Of a stretch of 64,000 bases of DNA, positions 52,853 through 61,775 are shown piece after piece (positions within the stretch are counted from its first letter, which is position 1; the number at the start of each line of letters is the position of its first letter). The translations under genes and the position numbers were made by a program. The notes under the pieces are model-generated. The model did not search any database, was not told the origin of the DNA, and saw nothing but the letters and a program-made list of their open reading frames with translations. This DNA comes from Pseudomonas sp. BSw22131. Lineage in GTDB: Bacteria > Pseudomonadota > Gammaproteobacteria > Pseudomonadales > Pseudomonadaceae. Where the stretch lies: assembly GCF_026810445.1 (NCBI RefSeq), contig NZ_CP113949.1, positions 930,001 through 994,000 of the forward strand. The letters run 5' to 3'.

Positions 52853-54218
52853 GTCAGGTTCCGGGCAATCCGGCGGCGGGATCATGCGCTACTTCCGTGG
52901 CACTTCTTCACTTGAAGGGCAGCCGTTGCCTGAAGTCGAGAAGGCCCTGGTCGACGACGCCCCACGCATCGTGCGGCTGACCATCTGGGCCGTGATTCTG
53001 TTTTTCGCGTTTCTGGTGGTGTGGGCCAACTACGCGGTTATCGACGAAGTCACCAAGGGCGAGGGCAAGGCAATTCCTTCGACCAAAGTGCAGAAGATCC
53101 AAAACCTTGAGGGCGGCATCGTTGCGCAGATTTACGTGCATGATGGCCAGATCGTCGAAACCGGCGCGCCGTTGATTCGTCTTGACGACACGCGCTTTGC
53201 TTCGAACGTCGGGGAGACGGAAGCGGACCGGGTGTCGATGGAATTACGCGTCGAGCGCCTCAGTGCAGAAGTGGATGCGCGGCCTCTGAACATCTCGGCC
53301 GACGCGCGCAAGACCGCACCGAATCAGGCGGCCAACGAAGAATCGCTTTACCTGAGCCGTCGCCAGCAACTGGCCGACGAACTGGGTGGTTTGCAGCAGC
53401 AGTTGATTCAGCGTCAGCAAGAGCTGCGCGAGTTCGCTTCTAAGCAAGAGCAGTACCGTAACAGCCTGAGTTTGTTGCGCCAGGAAATCGGTATGTCCGA
53501 GCCTTTGGTGAAGCAGGGCGCCGTGTCGCCGGTTGAAGTGCTGCGCCTGAAGCGCTCGGAAGTGGAAACACGCGGTCAGCTCGACGGCACCACGCTGGCC
53601 ATTCCTCGCGCTCAGGCTGCGATCAACGAAGTGCAACGCAAGATCGATGAAACCCGCGGCAAATTCCGTAGCGATGCACTGACCCAATTGAACGAAGCAC
53701 GCACCAACCTGAGCAAGGCGCAATCGACCGCCAAAGGACTGGAGGATAGGGTCAACCGGACAATGGTTACGTCCCCGGTGCGCGGTATCGTCAAGCAGAT
53801 GCTGGTCAACACCGTGGGTGGCGTTATTCAGCCGGGCAGTGACATTGCTGAAATCGTCCCGCTGGATGACACGTTGCTGGTGGAGGCGCGGATTCGCCCG
53901 CAGGACATTGCGTTTCTGCACCCAGGGCAGGAAGCGATGATCAAGTTTTCGGCCTACGACTACACCATCTACGGCGGCCTCAAAGGCAAGCTTGAACAGA
54001 TTGGTGCTGACACGATCCAGGACGAAGAAAAGAAGAACACGTTTTACGTGATCAAACTGCGCACCGACCGCAGCCACTTGGGGACTGATGAGCATCCGCT
54101 GTTGATCATCCCGGGGATGGTCGCCACGGTGGATATCATCACCGGCAAAAAAAGCGTCCTGAGCTACTTGCTCAAACCCGTCCTCAAAGCCCGCGCCGAG
54201 GCATTGCACGAGCGTTGA
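52842..54218 (+). CDS. lapC: Type I secretion membrane-fusion protein LapC (HlyD family)
   Basis: A single N-terminal transmembrane helix (about residues 45-65) is followed by a lipoyl-like half (GEGKAIPSTKVQKIQNLEGG), a long periplasmic coiled-coil hairpin (about 120-300), and the second lipoyl and beta-barrel region (TMVTSPVRGIVKQM...VGGVIQPG). It bridges LapB and LapE. The GTG at 52842 overlaps the lapB end. An ATG at 52884 (MRYFRG) with GGCGGG upstream is an equally good start. Confidence 0.93.
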   Translation: MLLKSGSGQSGGGIMRYFRGTSSLEGQPLPEVEKALVDDAPRIVRLTIWAVILFFAFLVVWANYAVIDEVTKGEGKAIPSTKVQKIQNLEGGIVAQIYVHDGQIVETGAPLIRLDDTRFASNVGETEADRVSMELRVERLSAEVDARPLNISADARKTAPNQAANEESLYLSRRQQLADELGGLQQQLIQRQQELREFASKQEQYRNSLSLLRQEIGMSEPLVKQGAVSPVEVLRLKRSEVETRGQLDGTTLAIPRAQAAINEVQRKIDETRGKFRSDALTQLNEARTNLSKAQSTAKGLEDRVNRTMVTSPVRGIVKQMLVNTVGGVIQPGSDIAEIVPLDDTLLVEARIRPQDIAFLHPGQEAMIKFSAYDYTIYGGLKGKLEQIGADTIQDEEKKNTFYVIKLRTDRSHLGTDEHPLLIIPGMVATVDIITGKKSVLSYLLKPVLKARAEALHER

Positions 54219-54270
54219 TAGTTGGGGTTGGCGGCCGGAGTTACCTTCGGCTGCTCACTGAAAATCCCCT

Positions 54271-54735
54271 GGAGCTGACGAGCCCTGACGAGCCTTGGCG
54301 AGGCCGCGATGCCATGTGCCTGACACACCGCAATCGCGGCCTCGCGTTGGCTCGTCAACTCGCATTAAACATCAGATATGTCACTGATTTAAAAGGCCCC
54401 AGTATTTCGCTTCTGCCGCAGGCGTGGGAGCTCGGCTTGCCAGCGATGGACTGCGCAGCAGTCCTGAAATCAGATGCCCTAGTCGTTCCTGACACGCTGA
54501 GTTGTCAGGATTTGTTGCCGCTTTGCGGCAAATCGCAGGCAAACGGAACGCCGCCCGGCCAGCTCCCACGCCCTTCGGACAGAATCAAAAAAAGAAGCGC
54601 GTGCTGCCAATGTTTGCTGCGCGAAAGCGCGGCGTCTGGACGACGGGGAATCTCCTACAGAAGTTATTTGCAATAGCCTGTAAATCCTTCGCCCACGCGA
54701 ATGAATTCGCGCCTACATATTGGTGTCCGACAGGC
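54271..54735. repeat. REP-like elements after lapC
   Basis: The group contains a pair GAGCTGACGAGCC...GAGGCCGCGATG and CAATCGCGGCCTCGCG...CTCGTCAACTC (54271-54364), a second-type pair with GCGTGGGAGCTCGGCTTGCCAGCG and CCGGCCAGCTCCCACGC (about 54422-54573), and a half element CCACGCGAATGAATTCGCGCCTACA (about 54692-54717). A decayed copy follows at 54750-54815. No gene is seen in 54219-55148. Confidence 0.7.
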
Positions 54736-55148
54736 AGAAACGATGCCGCTTATGGAGCTGACGGGTTTACGAAGCTGCGATGCGGTTCACCTGACCCACC
54801 GCCATCGAGTCTAGAGACGTGTCGCTGCGCTCAGATGTCGAGACGCTCGCAAATAAACGTGGGGGGCGCTTGCTCGCGATGAGCACCATTCAGGTGCCGG
54901 GCATTTTTGTGTGTTGCACGTTATTGGCTGAGTGGTTGACGTGTAATCCCCACGCAAAGATCTCCACCGCTGAGCACAAATATTGCATAGTGACCGTCAC
55001 GTAAGTCTTGAGGTGGAGAAACGACTCATTGTCGTTACCGATCTGAAAGAATTTCCTGTGATAATCGCGCGACGCCTTGTCGGCTTCTGATGAGCGACCT
55101 CGAGACAGCGGGTCCGGCCTGAAACTCTTTTGCAGTGAGAAGACAGCA

Positions 55149-56159
55149 ATGCCCATGATTCCCCTGCTGATTTGCGACGACTCCAATATGGCGCGCAAGC
55201 AGCTGATAAGGGCTTTACCCGCCGATTGGGGCGTTTCAATCACCACGGCGACCAATGGTCGTGAAGGTCTTGCGGCTATTCGTGAGGGGCTGGGGCAGAT
55301 TGTGCTGCTGGACCTGACCATGCCCGACATGGATGGCTATCAGACCTTGGCGGCGATACGTGCCGAAAGTCTCGACACCCGTGTCATCGTGGTCTCCGCA
55401 GACGTGCAGGAAGAGGCTGTGCGGCGAGTCCTGGAATTGGGCGCGCTGGCGTTTCTCAAAAAGCCAGCCGATCCGGTCCAGTTGCAGCAGACCCTTGAGC
55501 GGCTGGGGTTGTTGGGCGAACCAAGCCAGTCTGTTGCCACCCCGCCGCAAACCGCGCACGCCGCTATCAGTCTTCAGGACGCTTTACGCGAAACCGTCAA
55601 CGTCGCCATGGGCCGGGCCGCAGCGTTGCTGGCGCGTGTGCTTGGCGTGTTCGTGCAACTGCCAGTGCCCAACGTCAACATGCTTGAGGTCGGTGAGCTG
55701 CATATGGCGCTGGCGGATGCGCAGAGCAGAGACCGGCTGACGGCGGTCTGTCAGGGCTACATCGGCGGCGGGATCGCAGGGGAGGCCTTGCTGCTGTTTC
55801 ATGATTCCGAGATCGCCGACATGGCGCAGTTGATGAAACTCGACGCCCATGGCAGCGGGGGCGAAAGCTCGGACATGGAGATGCTGCTGGATTTGTCGTC
55901 GATCCTCATTGGCGCCTGTCTGAGTAGTATCGCCGAGCAATTGGACATCGCCTTCTCGCAAAGCCATCCGCAGGTCCTCGGCACTCAGGGCGGTATCGAT
56001 GAACTGATCCGCATCAACGAGCAGCGCTGGAAGAAGACCCTCGCGGTGGAAATCAGCTACAGCCTGGAAGGCCACAACATTCATTTCGATTTGCTGATGT
56101 TGTTCACCGAGGATTCGGTAGAGCTGCTTTCGCGCAAACTCGCCTACTTGATGAGCTGA
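55149..56159 (+). CDS. Response regulator with receiver and CheX/CheC-like phosphatase domain
   Basis: The N-terminal receiver (about 1-120) has the acidic pocket LLICDDSN, the phosphorylation Asp in VLLDLTMPDMDG, and the Lys in LKKPADP. The rest (about 150-335) resembles CheX/CheC-type domains, with two related helices around LEVGELHMALAD and SSDMEMLLDLSSILIGACLSSIAEQLD. Such proteins dephosphorylate receivers. ATG 55149 is preceded by GAGAAG. The PAS-GGDEF gene starts three bases after the stop, so the pair likely formed one signalling unit. Confidence 0.83.
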   Translation: MPMIPLLICDDSNMARKQLIRALPADWGVSITTATNGREGLAAIREGLGQIVLLDLTMPDMDGYQTLAAIRAESLDTRVIVVSADVQEEAVRRVLELGALAFLKKPADPVQLQQTLERLGLLGEPSQSVATPPQTAHAAISLQDALRETVNVAMGRAAALLARVLGVFVQLPVPNVNMLEVGELHMALADAQSRDRLTAVCQGYIGGGIAGEALLLFHDSEIADMAQLMKLDAHGSGGESSDMEMLLDLSSILIGACLSSIAEQLDIAFSQSHPQVLGTQGGIDELIRINEQRWKKTLAVEISYSLEGHNIHFDLLMLFTEDSVELLSRKLAYLMS

Positions 56160-56162
56160 TGT

Positions 56163-57122
56163 ATGACTGATCGTATCGATATCAGAGAACTCCACTGGCT
56201 GCTGACCATCACGCAGAGCATCGACGTCGGCATTGTGGTGCTGGACCGGGAATATCGCGTGCAGGTCTGGAACACGTTCATGGAGAATCGCTCGGGCGTA
56301 GTGCCTTACGAGGCGGCCAACCGGTCGTTCTTCGAGCTGTTTCCCGAGGTCAATGCGCCGTGGTTCATGCGCAAGATCGATAACGTCGTTACCCTTGGCA
56401 CACCTGCTTTCACCATCTGGGAGCAACGGCCTTATCTGGTGCGCTTCAAGAGCTACCAGCCGATCACCGGGCAAGAAGATTTCATGTATCAGAACACCAC
56501 GATGTTTGCGCTGCGTTCCACCACCGGTGAGATCACGCATGTGTGTCTGGTGATCTACGACGTCACTGATGTGGCGACCAACCGTCTGCAGTTGCAGGCA
56601 GCGAATCAGCAATTGCAGAAGCTCTCCAGCACCGACGTGCTGACCGGGTTGTAAAACCGGGCGCACTGGTAAGAAGCACTACGCCTTGAGTACGCCCGGC
56701 ACACTCGCTACGGCGCCGCGGCCGCGCTGGTGATGTTCGACATCGATCACTTCAAGCGGGTCAACGATACATTTGGTCATCAGTGCGGTGACCGTGTGAT
56801 CCAGCGCGTCGCCGACATCATCCGTGAGCACATTCGCGACGCCGATATCGCAGGCCGATACGGTGGCGAGGCGTTTGCCATGCTGTTGCCTGACAGCGAT
56901 AAACACGGTGGTGCGATGCTCGCCGAGCGTTTGCGCATCTCTGTTCAAGCGCTGGAAATCCAGCATGAGGGACAAACCGTGCGCTGCACTATCAGCTTCG
57001 GTGTGGCCGACCTGTACCTGCCGCTCGACGACCACAAAGCCCTGATCGAATCGGCTGATCAAGGGCTGTATGCATCGAAGAAAAACGGACGAAATCAAGT
57101 GTCCGTATACGAGCCGCTGTAA
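56163..57122 (+). pseudogene. PAS-GGDEF diguanylate cyclase gene interrupted by two in-frame TAA codons
   Basis: One frame runs from 56163 to 57122 but carries TAA at 56652-56654 and 56670-56672. Upstream is a 163-residue PAS half (IVVLDREYRVQVWNTFMENRSG, VCLVIYDVTDVA) ending at STDVLTGL. Downstream, after NRAHW-stop-EALRLEYARHTRYG, is a GGDEF domain (VMFDIDHFKRVNDTFGH, RYGGEAFAML). The family normally reads LTGLYNR, so a Tyr codon and a Glu codon have become stops. The catalytic motif is GGEAF, with Ala in place of the usual Glu, so cyclase activity would be doubtful even with readthrough. It lies three bases after the response regulator. Erosion of a c-di-GMP gene is the simplest reading. 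Confidence 0.85.
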
Positions 57123-57153
57123 CAGCCAATATGGCGGATTGCTGACGCGGCTC

Positions 57154-57292
57154 CGGCCCTGACAACGCGCCGAGGGCTGACGCTGACCCGGCCCTGAAAC
57201 GTGCCGATCGCTGACGCTGACACGGCCCTGAAACGTGCCGTTGGCTGACGCTGATCCGGCCCTGAAACGTGCCGATGGCTGACGCTGGCTGA
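57154..57292. repeat. Four tandem 34-35 bp repeats
   Basis: CGGCCCTGA begins at 57154, 57189, 57223 and 57257. Each unit reads roughly CGGCCCTGAAACGTGCCG, then A/T-GGCTGACGCTGA. The first copy is the most diverged. This is a minisatellite-like array between the broken GGDEF gene and the next REP pair. Confidence 0.85.
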
Positions 57293-57302
57293 CGCCGACT
57301 CT

Positions 57303-57632
57303 GTAGGAGCCAACTTGTTGGCGAGGCGTCGTCCGAGTTGAACCAGAACCGCCGCCTCGCGAATGAGTTCGCTCCTACAGGTTTTGGCGGGCATATATGT
57401 GATTCGCAGGACCGATCAAGCGCTGTACGCGTCGAATGAATTCGCGTCTACCGATGACGACCGCCGCACACCGCAGCGACCACGATCCCGTGGGAGGGAG
57501 CTTGCTCGCGGTGAGGTTGGCACCTTACCGACAGCCGACGCTATCGTGTAGGAGTTGACGAGCCCAGGCGGGGCCGCGATGCGATTTATCTGGCGCAGCG
57601 CATTCGCGGTCTCGCCAAGGCTCGCCTTACGC
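57303..57632. repeat. REP-like elements
   Basis: The group contains a pair GTAGGAGCCAACTTGTTGG...GAGTTCGCTCCTACAG (57303-57380), a half element GAATGAATTCGCGTCTACCG (about 57436-57455), and a pair GTAGGAGTTGACGAGCC...CTCGCCAAGGCTCGCC (57547-57628). No gene is seen between 57123 and 57663. Confidence 0.75.
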
Positions 57633-57663
57633 TTATAAGGCACAGCAGTCTGTTTTTACCCCT

Positions 57664-58479
57664 TCACGACAGCTCCGCAAAATCACTCAACACGTCATCA
57701 CGCAGGGCGATGAATCGGGCGTCGCTGCGATTTCTCGGTCGGGGCAGATCGATGTCGACGACGCGGCGAACACGTCCTGGATTGGGCTGCATTACCACCA
57801 CCCGGTCGCCTAGGTAAATCGCCTCATCAACGTCGTGCGTGACGTGCACCACGGTGATTTTTTCGTGCTGCCAGATGTGTTGCAACTCACGTTGCAGGCG
57901 CGTACGGGTCAAAGCGTCGAGCGCGCCGAACGGCTCATCCAGCAGCAACACGCTGGGCCGATTCACCAGTGCGCGGGCTATGGCCACGCGCTGCGCCATG
58001 CCACCGGAAATCTGGTGCGGGAACGACCCGGTAAAATCCTGCAGCCCCACCAGTTCAATGTGCTCGGTGACCGCCTCGCGTTTCTGCGCAGCGCTCAGGG
58101 GCGCATTCTTCAAGCCTACAGCGACGTTTTGCTCCACCGTCAGCCACGGGAACAACCGGTGATCCTGAAACACGATCCCGCGCTCAAGCCCGGTGCCACG
58201 AATGGGCGTTTCACCAAGCAGAATGCGGCCATCGTAATCTTCGTCCAGCCCCAGGATCAGCCGCAGCAGTGTGGATTTGCCGCAGCCGCTGGCGCCCACG
58301 ATGGTGATGAATTCGCCTGGCTCGATGTCCAGGCGCACGTTATCCAGAACCTGTAGCTGCGCGCCATCGCCCGATGATGAGCTGAAGCGCTTGCTGATGT
58401 TTTCCAGCCGCAGCCCGTTTCTCTCTTGTAACTCGCCACTTAAAGAAGGGGTAGGCGCTGGGTTGAGTGCGTGGGGCAT
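57664..58479 (-). CDS. ABC transporter ATPase, SsuB/TauB/NrtD-like, orphan
   Basis: This 271-residue ATPase of the nitrate/sulfonate/taurine import group has Walker [14 protein letters not shown], the [18 protein letters not shown]-loop, signature [15 protein letters not shown], Walker [17 protein letters not shown] and the switch His in VTHDVDEA. These ATPases normally lie beside a permease and a binding protein, and neither is present within several kilobases on either side. It may power a transporter encoded elsewhere or be the remnant of an operon. ATG 58479 is chosen (AGGATCGAG upstream); an earlier in-frame start at 58527 is possible. Confidence 0.85.
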   Translation of the reverse strand: MPHALNPAPTPSLSGELQERNGLRLENISKRFSSSSGDGAQLQVLDNVRLDIEPGEFITIVGASGCGKSTLLRLILGLDEDYDGRILLGETPIRGTGLERGIVFQDHRLFPWLTVEQNVAVGLKNAPLSAAQKREAVTEHIELVGLQDFTGSFPHQISGGMAQRVAIARALVNRPSVLLLDEPFGALDALTRTRLQRELQHIWQHEKITVVHVTHDVDEAIYLGDRVVVMQPNPGRVRRVVDIDLPRPRNRSDARFIALRDDVLSDFAELS

Positions 58480-58703
58480 GTCTCGATCCTGTGGTGAGTG
58501 ATGAGCGGGGCGGCACGCCACAAACATCCTCGCTGCCGTTTATCCGCCCATGTCTGAACGCTTGGGCCCGGTTGGTACGGCTCAGATCCTAAAGATATGA
58601 AGGGCAGATCCGACAATCACCTTTTCTTCTATGGGTAGAACTTTCTGAAGACTCAGTTCGTGAACCGGCGTGTGTGTTGCGTCGAGTCGGCTGAGCGGTT
58701 GAC

Positions 58704-58790
58704 TGTAGGTGCGAATTCATTCGCGTGAACACAGGCCCGACATGTGCGAGCTGACGGGCCAGGGCGGGGCCGCGATGCGGTCTGTCAGAC
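58704..58790. repeat. Degenerate REP-like elements
   Basis: TGTAGGTGCGAATTCATTCGCG (about 58704-58725) and GCGAGCTGACGGGCCAGG...GGCCGCGATGCGGTCTGTC (about 58747-58787) are diverged single copies in the gap between the ABC ATPase and dctM. Nothing else is seen there except the terminator. Confidence 0.55.
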
Positions 58791-58793
58791 AAA

Positions 58794-58822
58794 CAAAACC
58801 GCCCGGCAAGGGGCGGGTTTTG
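58794..58822 (-). terminator. Terminator after the TRAP operon
   Basis: AAAACCCGCCCC-TTGCC-GGGCGGTTTT on the minus strand forms a G+C stem flanked by A and T tracts. It lies 22 bases after the dctM stop. The sequence is nearly symmetric and could work on both strands. Confidence 0.75.
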
Positions 58823-58843
58823 TGAAGGCGAAAGCGCTGGCGA

Positions 58844-60124
58844 TTACAGCACCAGGTTAGGCAGCCACAGCGAAATGGCGGGGATGTAGGTCACGGCCAT
58901 CAGTACGGCTAACAGCGCGACATAGAACGGCAGCAGTGCCTTTACAGTGGCTTCGATGGTCACTTTGCCGACCGCAGCGCCGACAAATAGCACCGCGCCC
59001 ACCGGTGGCGTGATCAATCCGATGCCCAGGTTCACCAGCATGATCATGCCGAAATGCACCGGATCGACGCCGATGCCGATGATCACAGGAAGCAGGATCG
59101 GCGTCAGAATCAGGATCAATGGCGCCATGTCCATCACCGTGCCCAGCAGCAGCAACATCACGTTGATGCACATTAGGATCACGTAGCGATTGTCCGACAG
59201 TGTCAGGAACGCGGTGGTGATCTTCATCGGGATTTCCATCAGCGTCAGGATGTAACCGAAGCTGGCAGCGAAACCGATCAGGATCATCACGATGGAAATG
59301 GTGCGCACCGCCCGATGCATCAGCTTGGGCAGATCGCGCCACTTGTAGTCGCGGTAGATGAACATCGTCACGAAAAACGACCACAGCACCGCAATTGCGG
59401 CGGACTCGGTGGCGGTGAATATCCCGGACAGAATCCCGCCGAGGATGATCACCATCGCCATCAACCCCCACAGCGCTTCGCCCGCGATTTTCAGCGCCTG
59501 GCGCAGCGGAATCACCTCACCTTTTGGGTAGTTGCGACGACGCGCGAAGATCATGCACAGGCCCATCATCACTGCGCTGAGCAGCAAGCCCGGCATGATC
59601 CCGGCCATGAACAGCGACGCAATCGATACAGTGCCCCCGGCTGCCAGCGAATACAGCACCGAGTTATGGCTGGGCGGGGTCAGCAGCGCCTGCACCGAGC
59701 CGCTCACGGTGACTGCAGTCGAAAAATCCCGTGGATAACCGTTGCGTTCCATTTCCGGGATCAGCACCGAGCCGACTGAGGCGGTGTCCGCCACCGAGGA
59801 GCCCGAGATCGCGCCGAAGAAGGTCGATGCCACGATGTTCACCAACGACAAGCCACCGCGGACAAACCCAACCAGCACCCCCGCGAACGCTACCAGCCTG
59901 CGAGACATGCCACCTTCAGCCATGATCGCGCCCGCCAGCACGAAGAACGGAATTGCCAGCAGCGAGAATTTGTTGACGCCCCCCGCCACTTGAATCATCA
60001 GCGCATCGAACGGAATGTCGATCCACCACGCGCCGACCAAGGCCGACAAGCCGAGCGCGTAGGCCACCGGCATGCCCAGCAGGATCAGCGCGATAAAACT
60101 GCCCAACAGAATGAATGCGTCCAT
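58844..60124 (-). CDS. dctM: TRAP transporter large permease, DctM type
   Basis: This 426-residue, roughly 12-helix membrane protein has DctM signatures: GMPVAYALGLSALVG near the start, FAGVLVGFVRGGLSLVNIVAS, SGSSVADTASVGSVLIPEM, and NLGIGLITPPVGAVLFV near the end. It forms the sodium-driven translocation unit with DctQ and takes substrate from DctP. It follows dctQ with no spacer (TAA then ATG). The operon context with uronate dehydrogenase suggests hexuronates as substrate. Confidence 0.93.
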   Translation of the reverse strand: MDAFILLGSFIALILLGMPVAYALGLSALVGAWWIDIPFDALMIQVAGGVNKFSLLAIPFFVLAGAIMAEGGMSRRLVAFAGVLVGFVRGGLSLVNIVASTFFGAISGSSVADTASVGSVLIPEMERNGYPRDFSTAVTVSGSVQALLTPPSHNSVLYSLAAGGTVSIASLFMAGIMPGLLLSAVMMGLCMIFARRRNYPKGEVIPLRQALKIAGEALWGLMAMVIILGGILSGIFTATESAAIAVLWSFFVTMFIYRDYKWRDLPKLMHRAVRTISIVMILIGFAASFGYILTLMEIPMKITTAFLTLSDNRYVILMCINVMLLLLGTVMDMAPLILILTPILLPVIIGIGVDPVHFGMIMLVNLGIGLITPPVGAVLFVGAAVGKVTIEATVKALLPFYVALLAVLMAVTYIPAISLWLPNLVL

Positions 60125-60652
60125 TTATGCCGCTCCTTCGCTTTCTTCGAGCACGTCGAAGCGCACCACGCGGCGGTGGCTTTGATCGCCCAGCAACAGC
60201 TTTTCCAGCACGAAGATCAGCGTCAGCACGCCGCCAATCGGAATAGGCAGATAAGAAATGCCCACCCGCAACCCAGGCATTTCCCCGAGGAACTGATTCC
60301 AGGTGTTGAAGCTGAGCTTGAAACCTTTGGTGATCATGAACAGGCACACCACGGCCATCAGCACCTGCACCAGCACCGCTGCCAATGTGCGTACGGGGGC
60401 GGGCATGCGCTCGACCGCCATCGCCACCGCCATGTGTGCGCCGGCCCGGTAACTGGCGGCGGCGCCAAAGAAGGTAAACACCACCATCAGCAGGATCGAG
60501 GTGGGTTCCGGCCAGCTTGATCCGCTGCCCAGTACGTAGCGTGTAAAAATGCCCCACGGGATGATCAGGGTCATGGTCAGCACGGACAGCCCGGCGATGC
60601 CGATGCAGAGCTGGTAGATCCTGTCGTTGATGCGCAACAGCGTATTTTTCAT
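60125..60652 (-). CDS. dctQ: TRAP transporter small permease, DctQ type
   Basis: This 175-residue protein has four transmembrane helices typical of DctQ, with the WPEPTSILLMVVFTFFGAAASYRAG region and GISYLPIPIGGVLTLIF before the last helix. It binds DctM in the inner membrane. ATG 60652 (MKNTLLRIND) is favoured over a GTG at 60664. The gene lies about 70 bases after dctP and directly before dctM. Confidence 0.9.
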   Translation of the reverse strand: MKNTLLRINDRIYQLCIGIAGLSVLTMTLIIPWGIFTRYVLGSGSSWPEPTSILLMVVFTFFGAAASYRAGAHMAVAMAVERMPAPVRTLAAVLVQVLMAVVCLFMITKGFKLSFNTWNQFLGEMPGLRVGISYLPIPIGGVLTLIFVLEKLLLGDQSHRRVVRFDVLEESEGAA

Positions 60653-60722
60653 GGGAATCACCACGCCGACGGCGATGAGCAGGCCAGGCCTGTCACCGCA
60701 GTCTTATCAGACAGAGAAGGGC

Positions 60723-61706
60723 TTACTGAACGGCTTCGATACGGCTGATCAGGTCTTTGTACGGCGCTCCGTACTTGTCGCGCACTGGCTGGGTGGCGTC
60801 AAAAAACGCCTTCTTCTGCGCAGGGCTGAGGGTGATGAATTCCACGCCGGCGGCCTTGAGTGTGGTCTCGGCTTCGGCTGACTTTTTGTCCCACAGCACG
60901 CGCTCTTCCATCTGTGCTTCACGTGCCAGGGTCTGCACCAGTTTCTGTTGGTCGGCGCTGAGCTTTTTCCAGGTGATTTTCGACATCACCACCGGTTCCG
61001 GCAGGATCAGGTGCTCGGTCAGGGTGTAGAACTTGGCGCTCTGGTAGTGGTTGTGTTCGAGGAGGGTGGGCGGGTTGTTTTCGGCGCCATCGATTACGCC
61101 GGTTTGCAGGGCGCTGAAGATTTCGCCGGTGGCCATGGCGATGCCGTTGCCGCCCATGTCGTTGATGGTGTCGATAAACACCGGGTTGCCTTGCACGCGG
61201 ATCTTCATGCCTTTGAGGTCGGCGATGTCGCGGACCGGCTTCTTGGTGTACAGGTTGCGCGTGCCGCCATCCATCCACGCCAGCGCGACCAGATTGAATT
61301 CGGAGTTGGTGATTTTATCGAGGATTTCCTGGCCGATTTCGCCGTCGATGATCTTGCGCATGTGGGCCTGATCACGGAACACGAAGGGCAGGTTGAACAC
61401 GTTCACGTCTGGAACCACGGGGCCAACGATACCGAGGCTGACGCGGGTCATCTGCACGGCGTTGGTCTGAACTTGCTCGACCACTTCTTTCTCGGAGCCG
61501 AGCACGCCGCCGGCAAACATCTTGAAGGTGATCTCGCCTTTGCTTTGTTCTTCAAGCTTCTTGCCCATCTGCTGTTCGGCCACCACGGGCGGATAACCCG
61601 CTGGATGGACCTCGGCGAACTTGATCTTGATTTCAGCCTGGGCCATGCCCGAGAGACCAAAGGCCAGCGGAAGTGCGACGGCGAGCAACGTGCGTTTGAA
61701 GTCCAT
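60723..61706 (-). CDS. dctP: TRAP transporter periplasmic binding protein, DctP type
   Basis: A signal peptide (cleavage near AQAE, residue 25) is followed by a DctP fold: FAEVHPAGYPPVVAEQQMG, the DLKGMKIRVQGNP segment with the carboxylate-binding Arg, and the GAENNPPTLLEH motif. The length of 327 residues is standard. It captures an acidic sugar in the periplasm. Genomic context points to galacturonate or glucuronate, but the ligand cannot be proven from the sequence. Confidence 0.93.
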   Translation of the reverse strand: MDFKRTLLAVALPLAFGLSGMAQAEIKIKFAEVHPAGYPPVVAEQQMGKKLEEQSKGEITFKMFAGGVLGSEKEVVEQVQTNAVQMTRVSLGIVGPVVPDVNVFNLPFVFRDQAHMRKIIDGEIGQEILDKITNSEFNLVALAWMDGGTRNLYTKKPVRDIADLKGMKIRVQGNPVFIDTINDMGGNGIAMATGEIFSALQTGVIDGAENNPPTLLEHNHYQSAKFYTLTEHLILPEPVVMSKITWKKLSADQQKLVQTLAREAQMEERVLWDKKSAEAETTLKAAGVEFITLSPAQKKAFFDATQPVRDKYGAPYKDLISRIEAVQ

Positions 61707-61775
61707 GGATATCTCCAGTGTTGTTATTTTTTTAGGTGCAAGGTGACGCTGTGTGATGAGGGTGCAGAGGGTGGT

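Noticed and set aside
54502-54882. 126-aa frame downstream of lapC
   Set aside because: It runs through REP-type repeats and has no protein-like features.
60786-60795. TGGCGTCAAA inside dctP (and its complement near 61808 in the lactonase gene)
   Set aside because: Both lie in coding sequence, in G+C-rich codons and without the A/T tract context, so they are taken as chance matches. They do show that the 10-base core alone is not specific.
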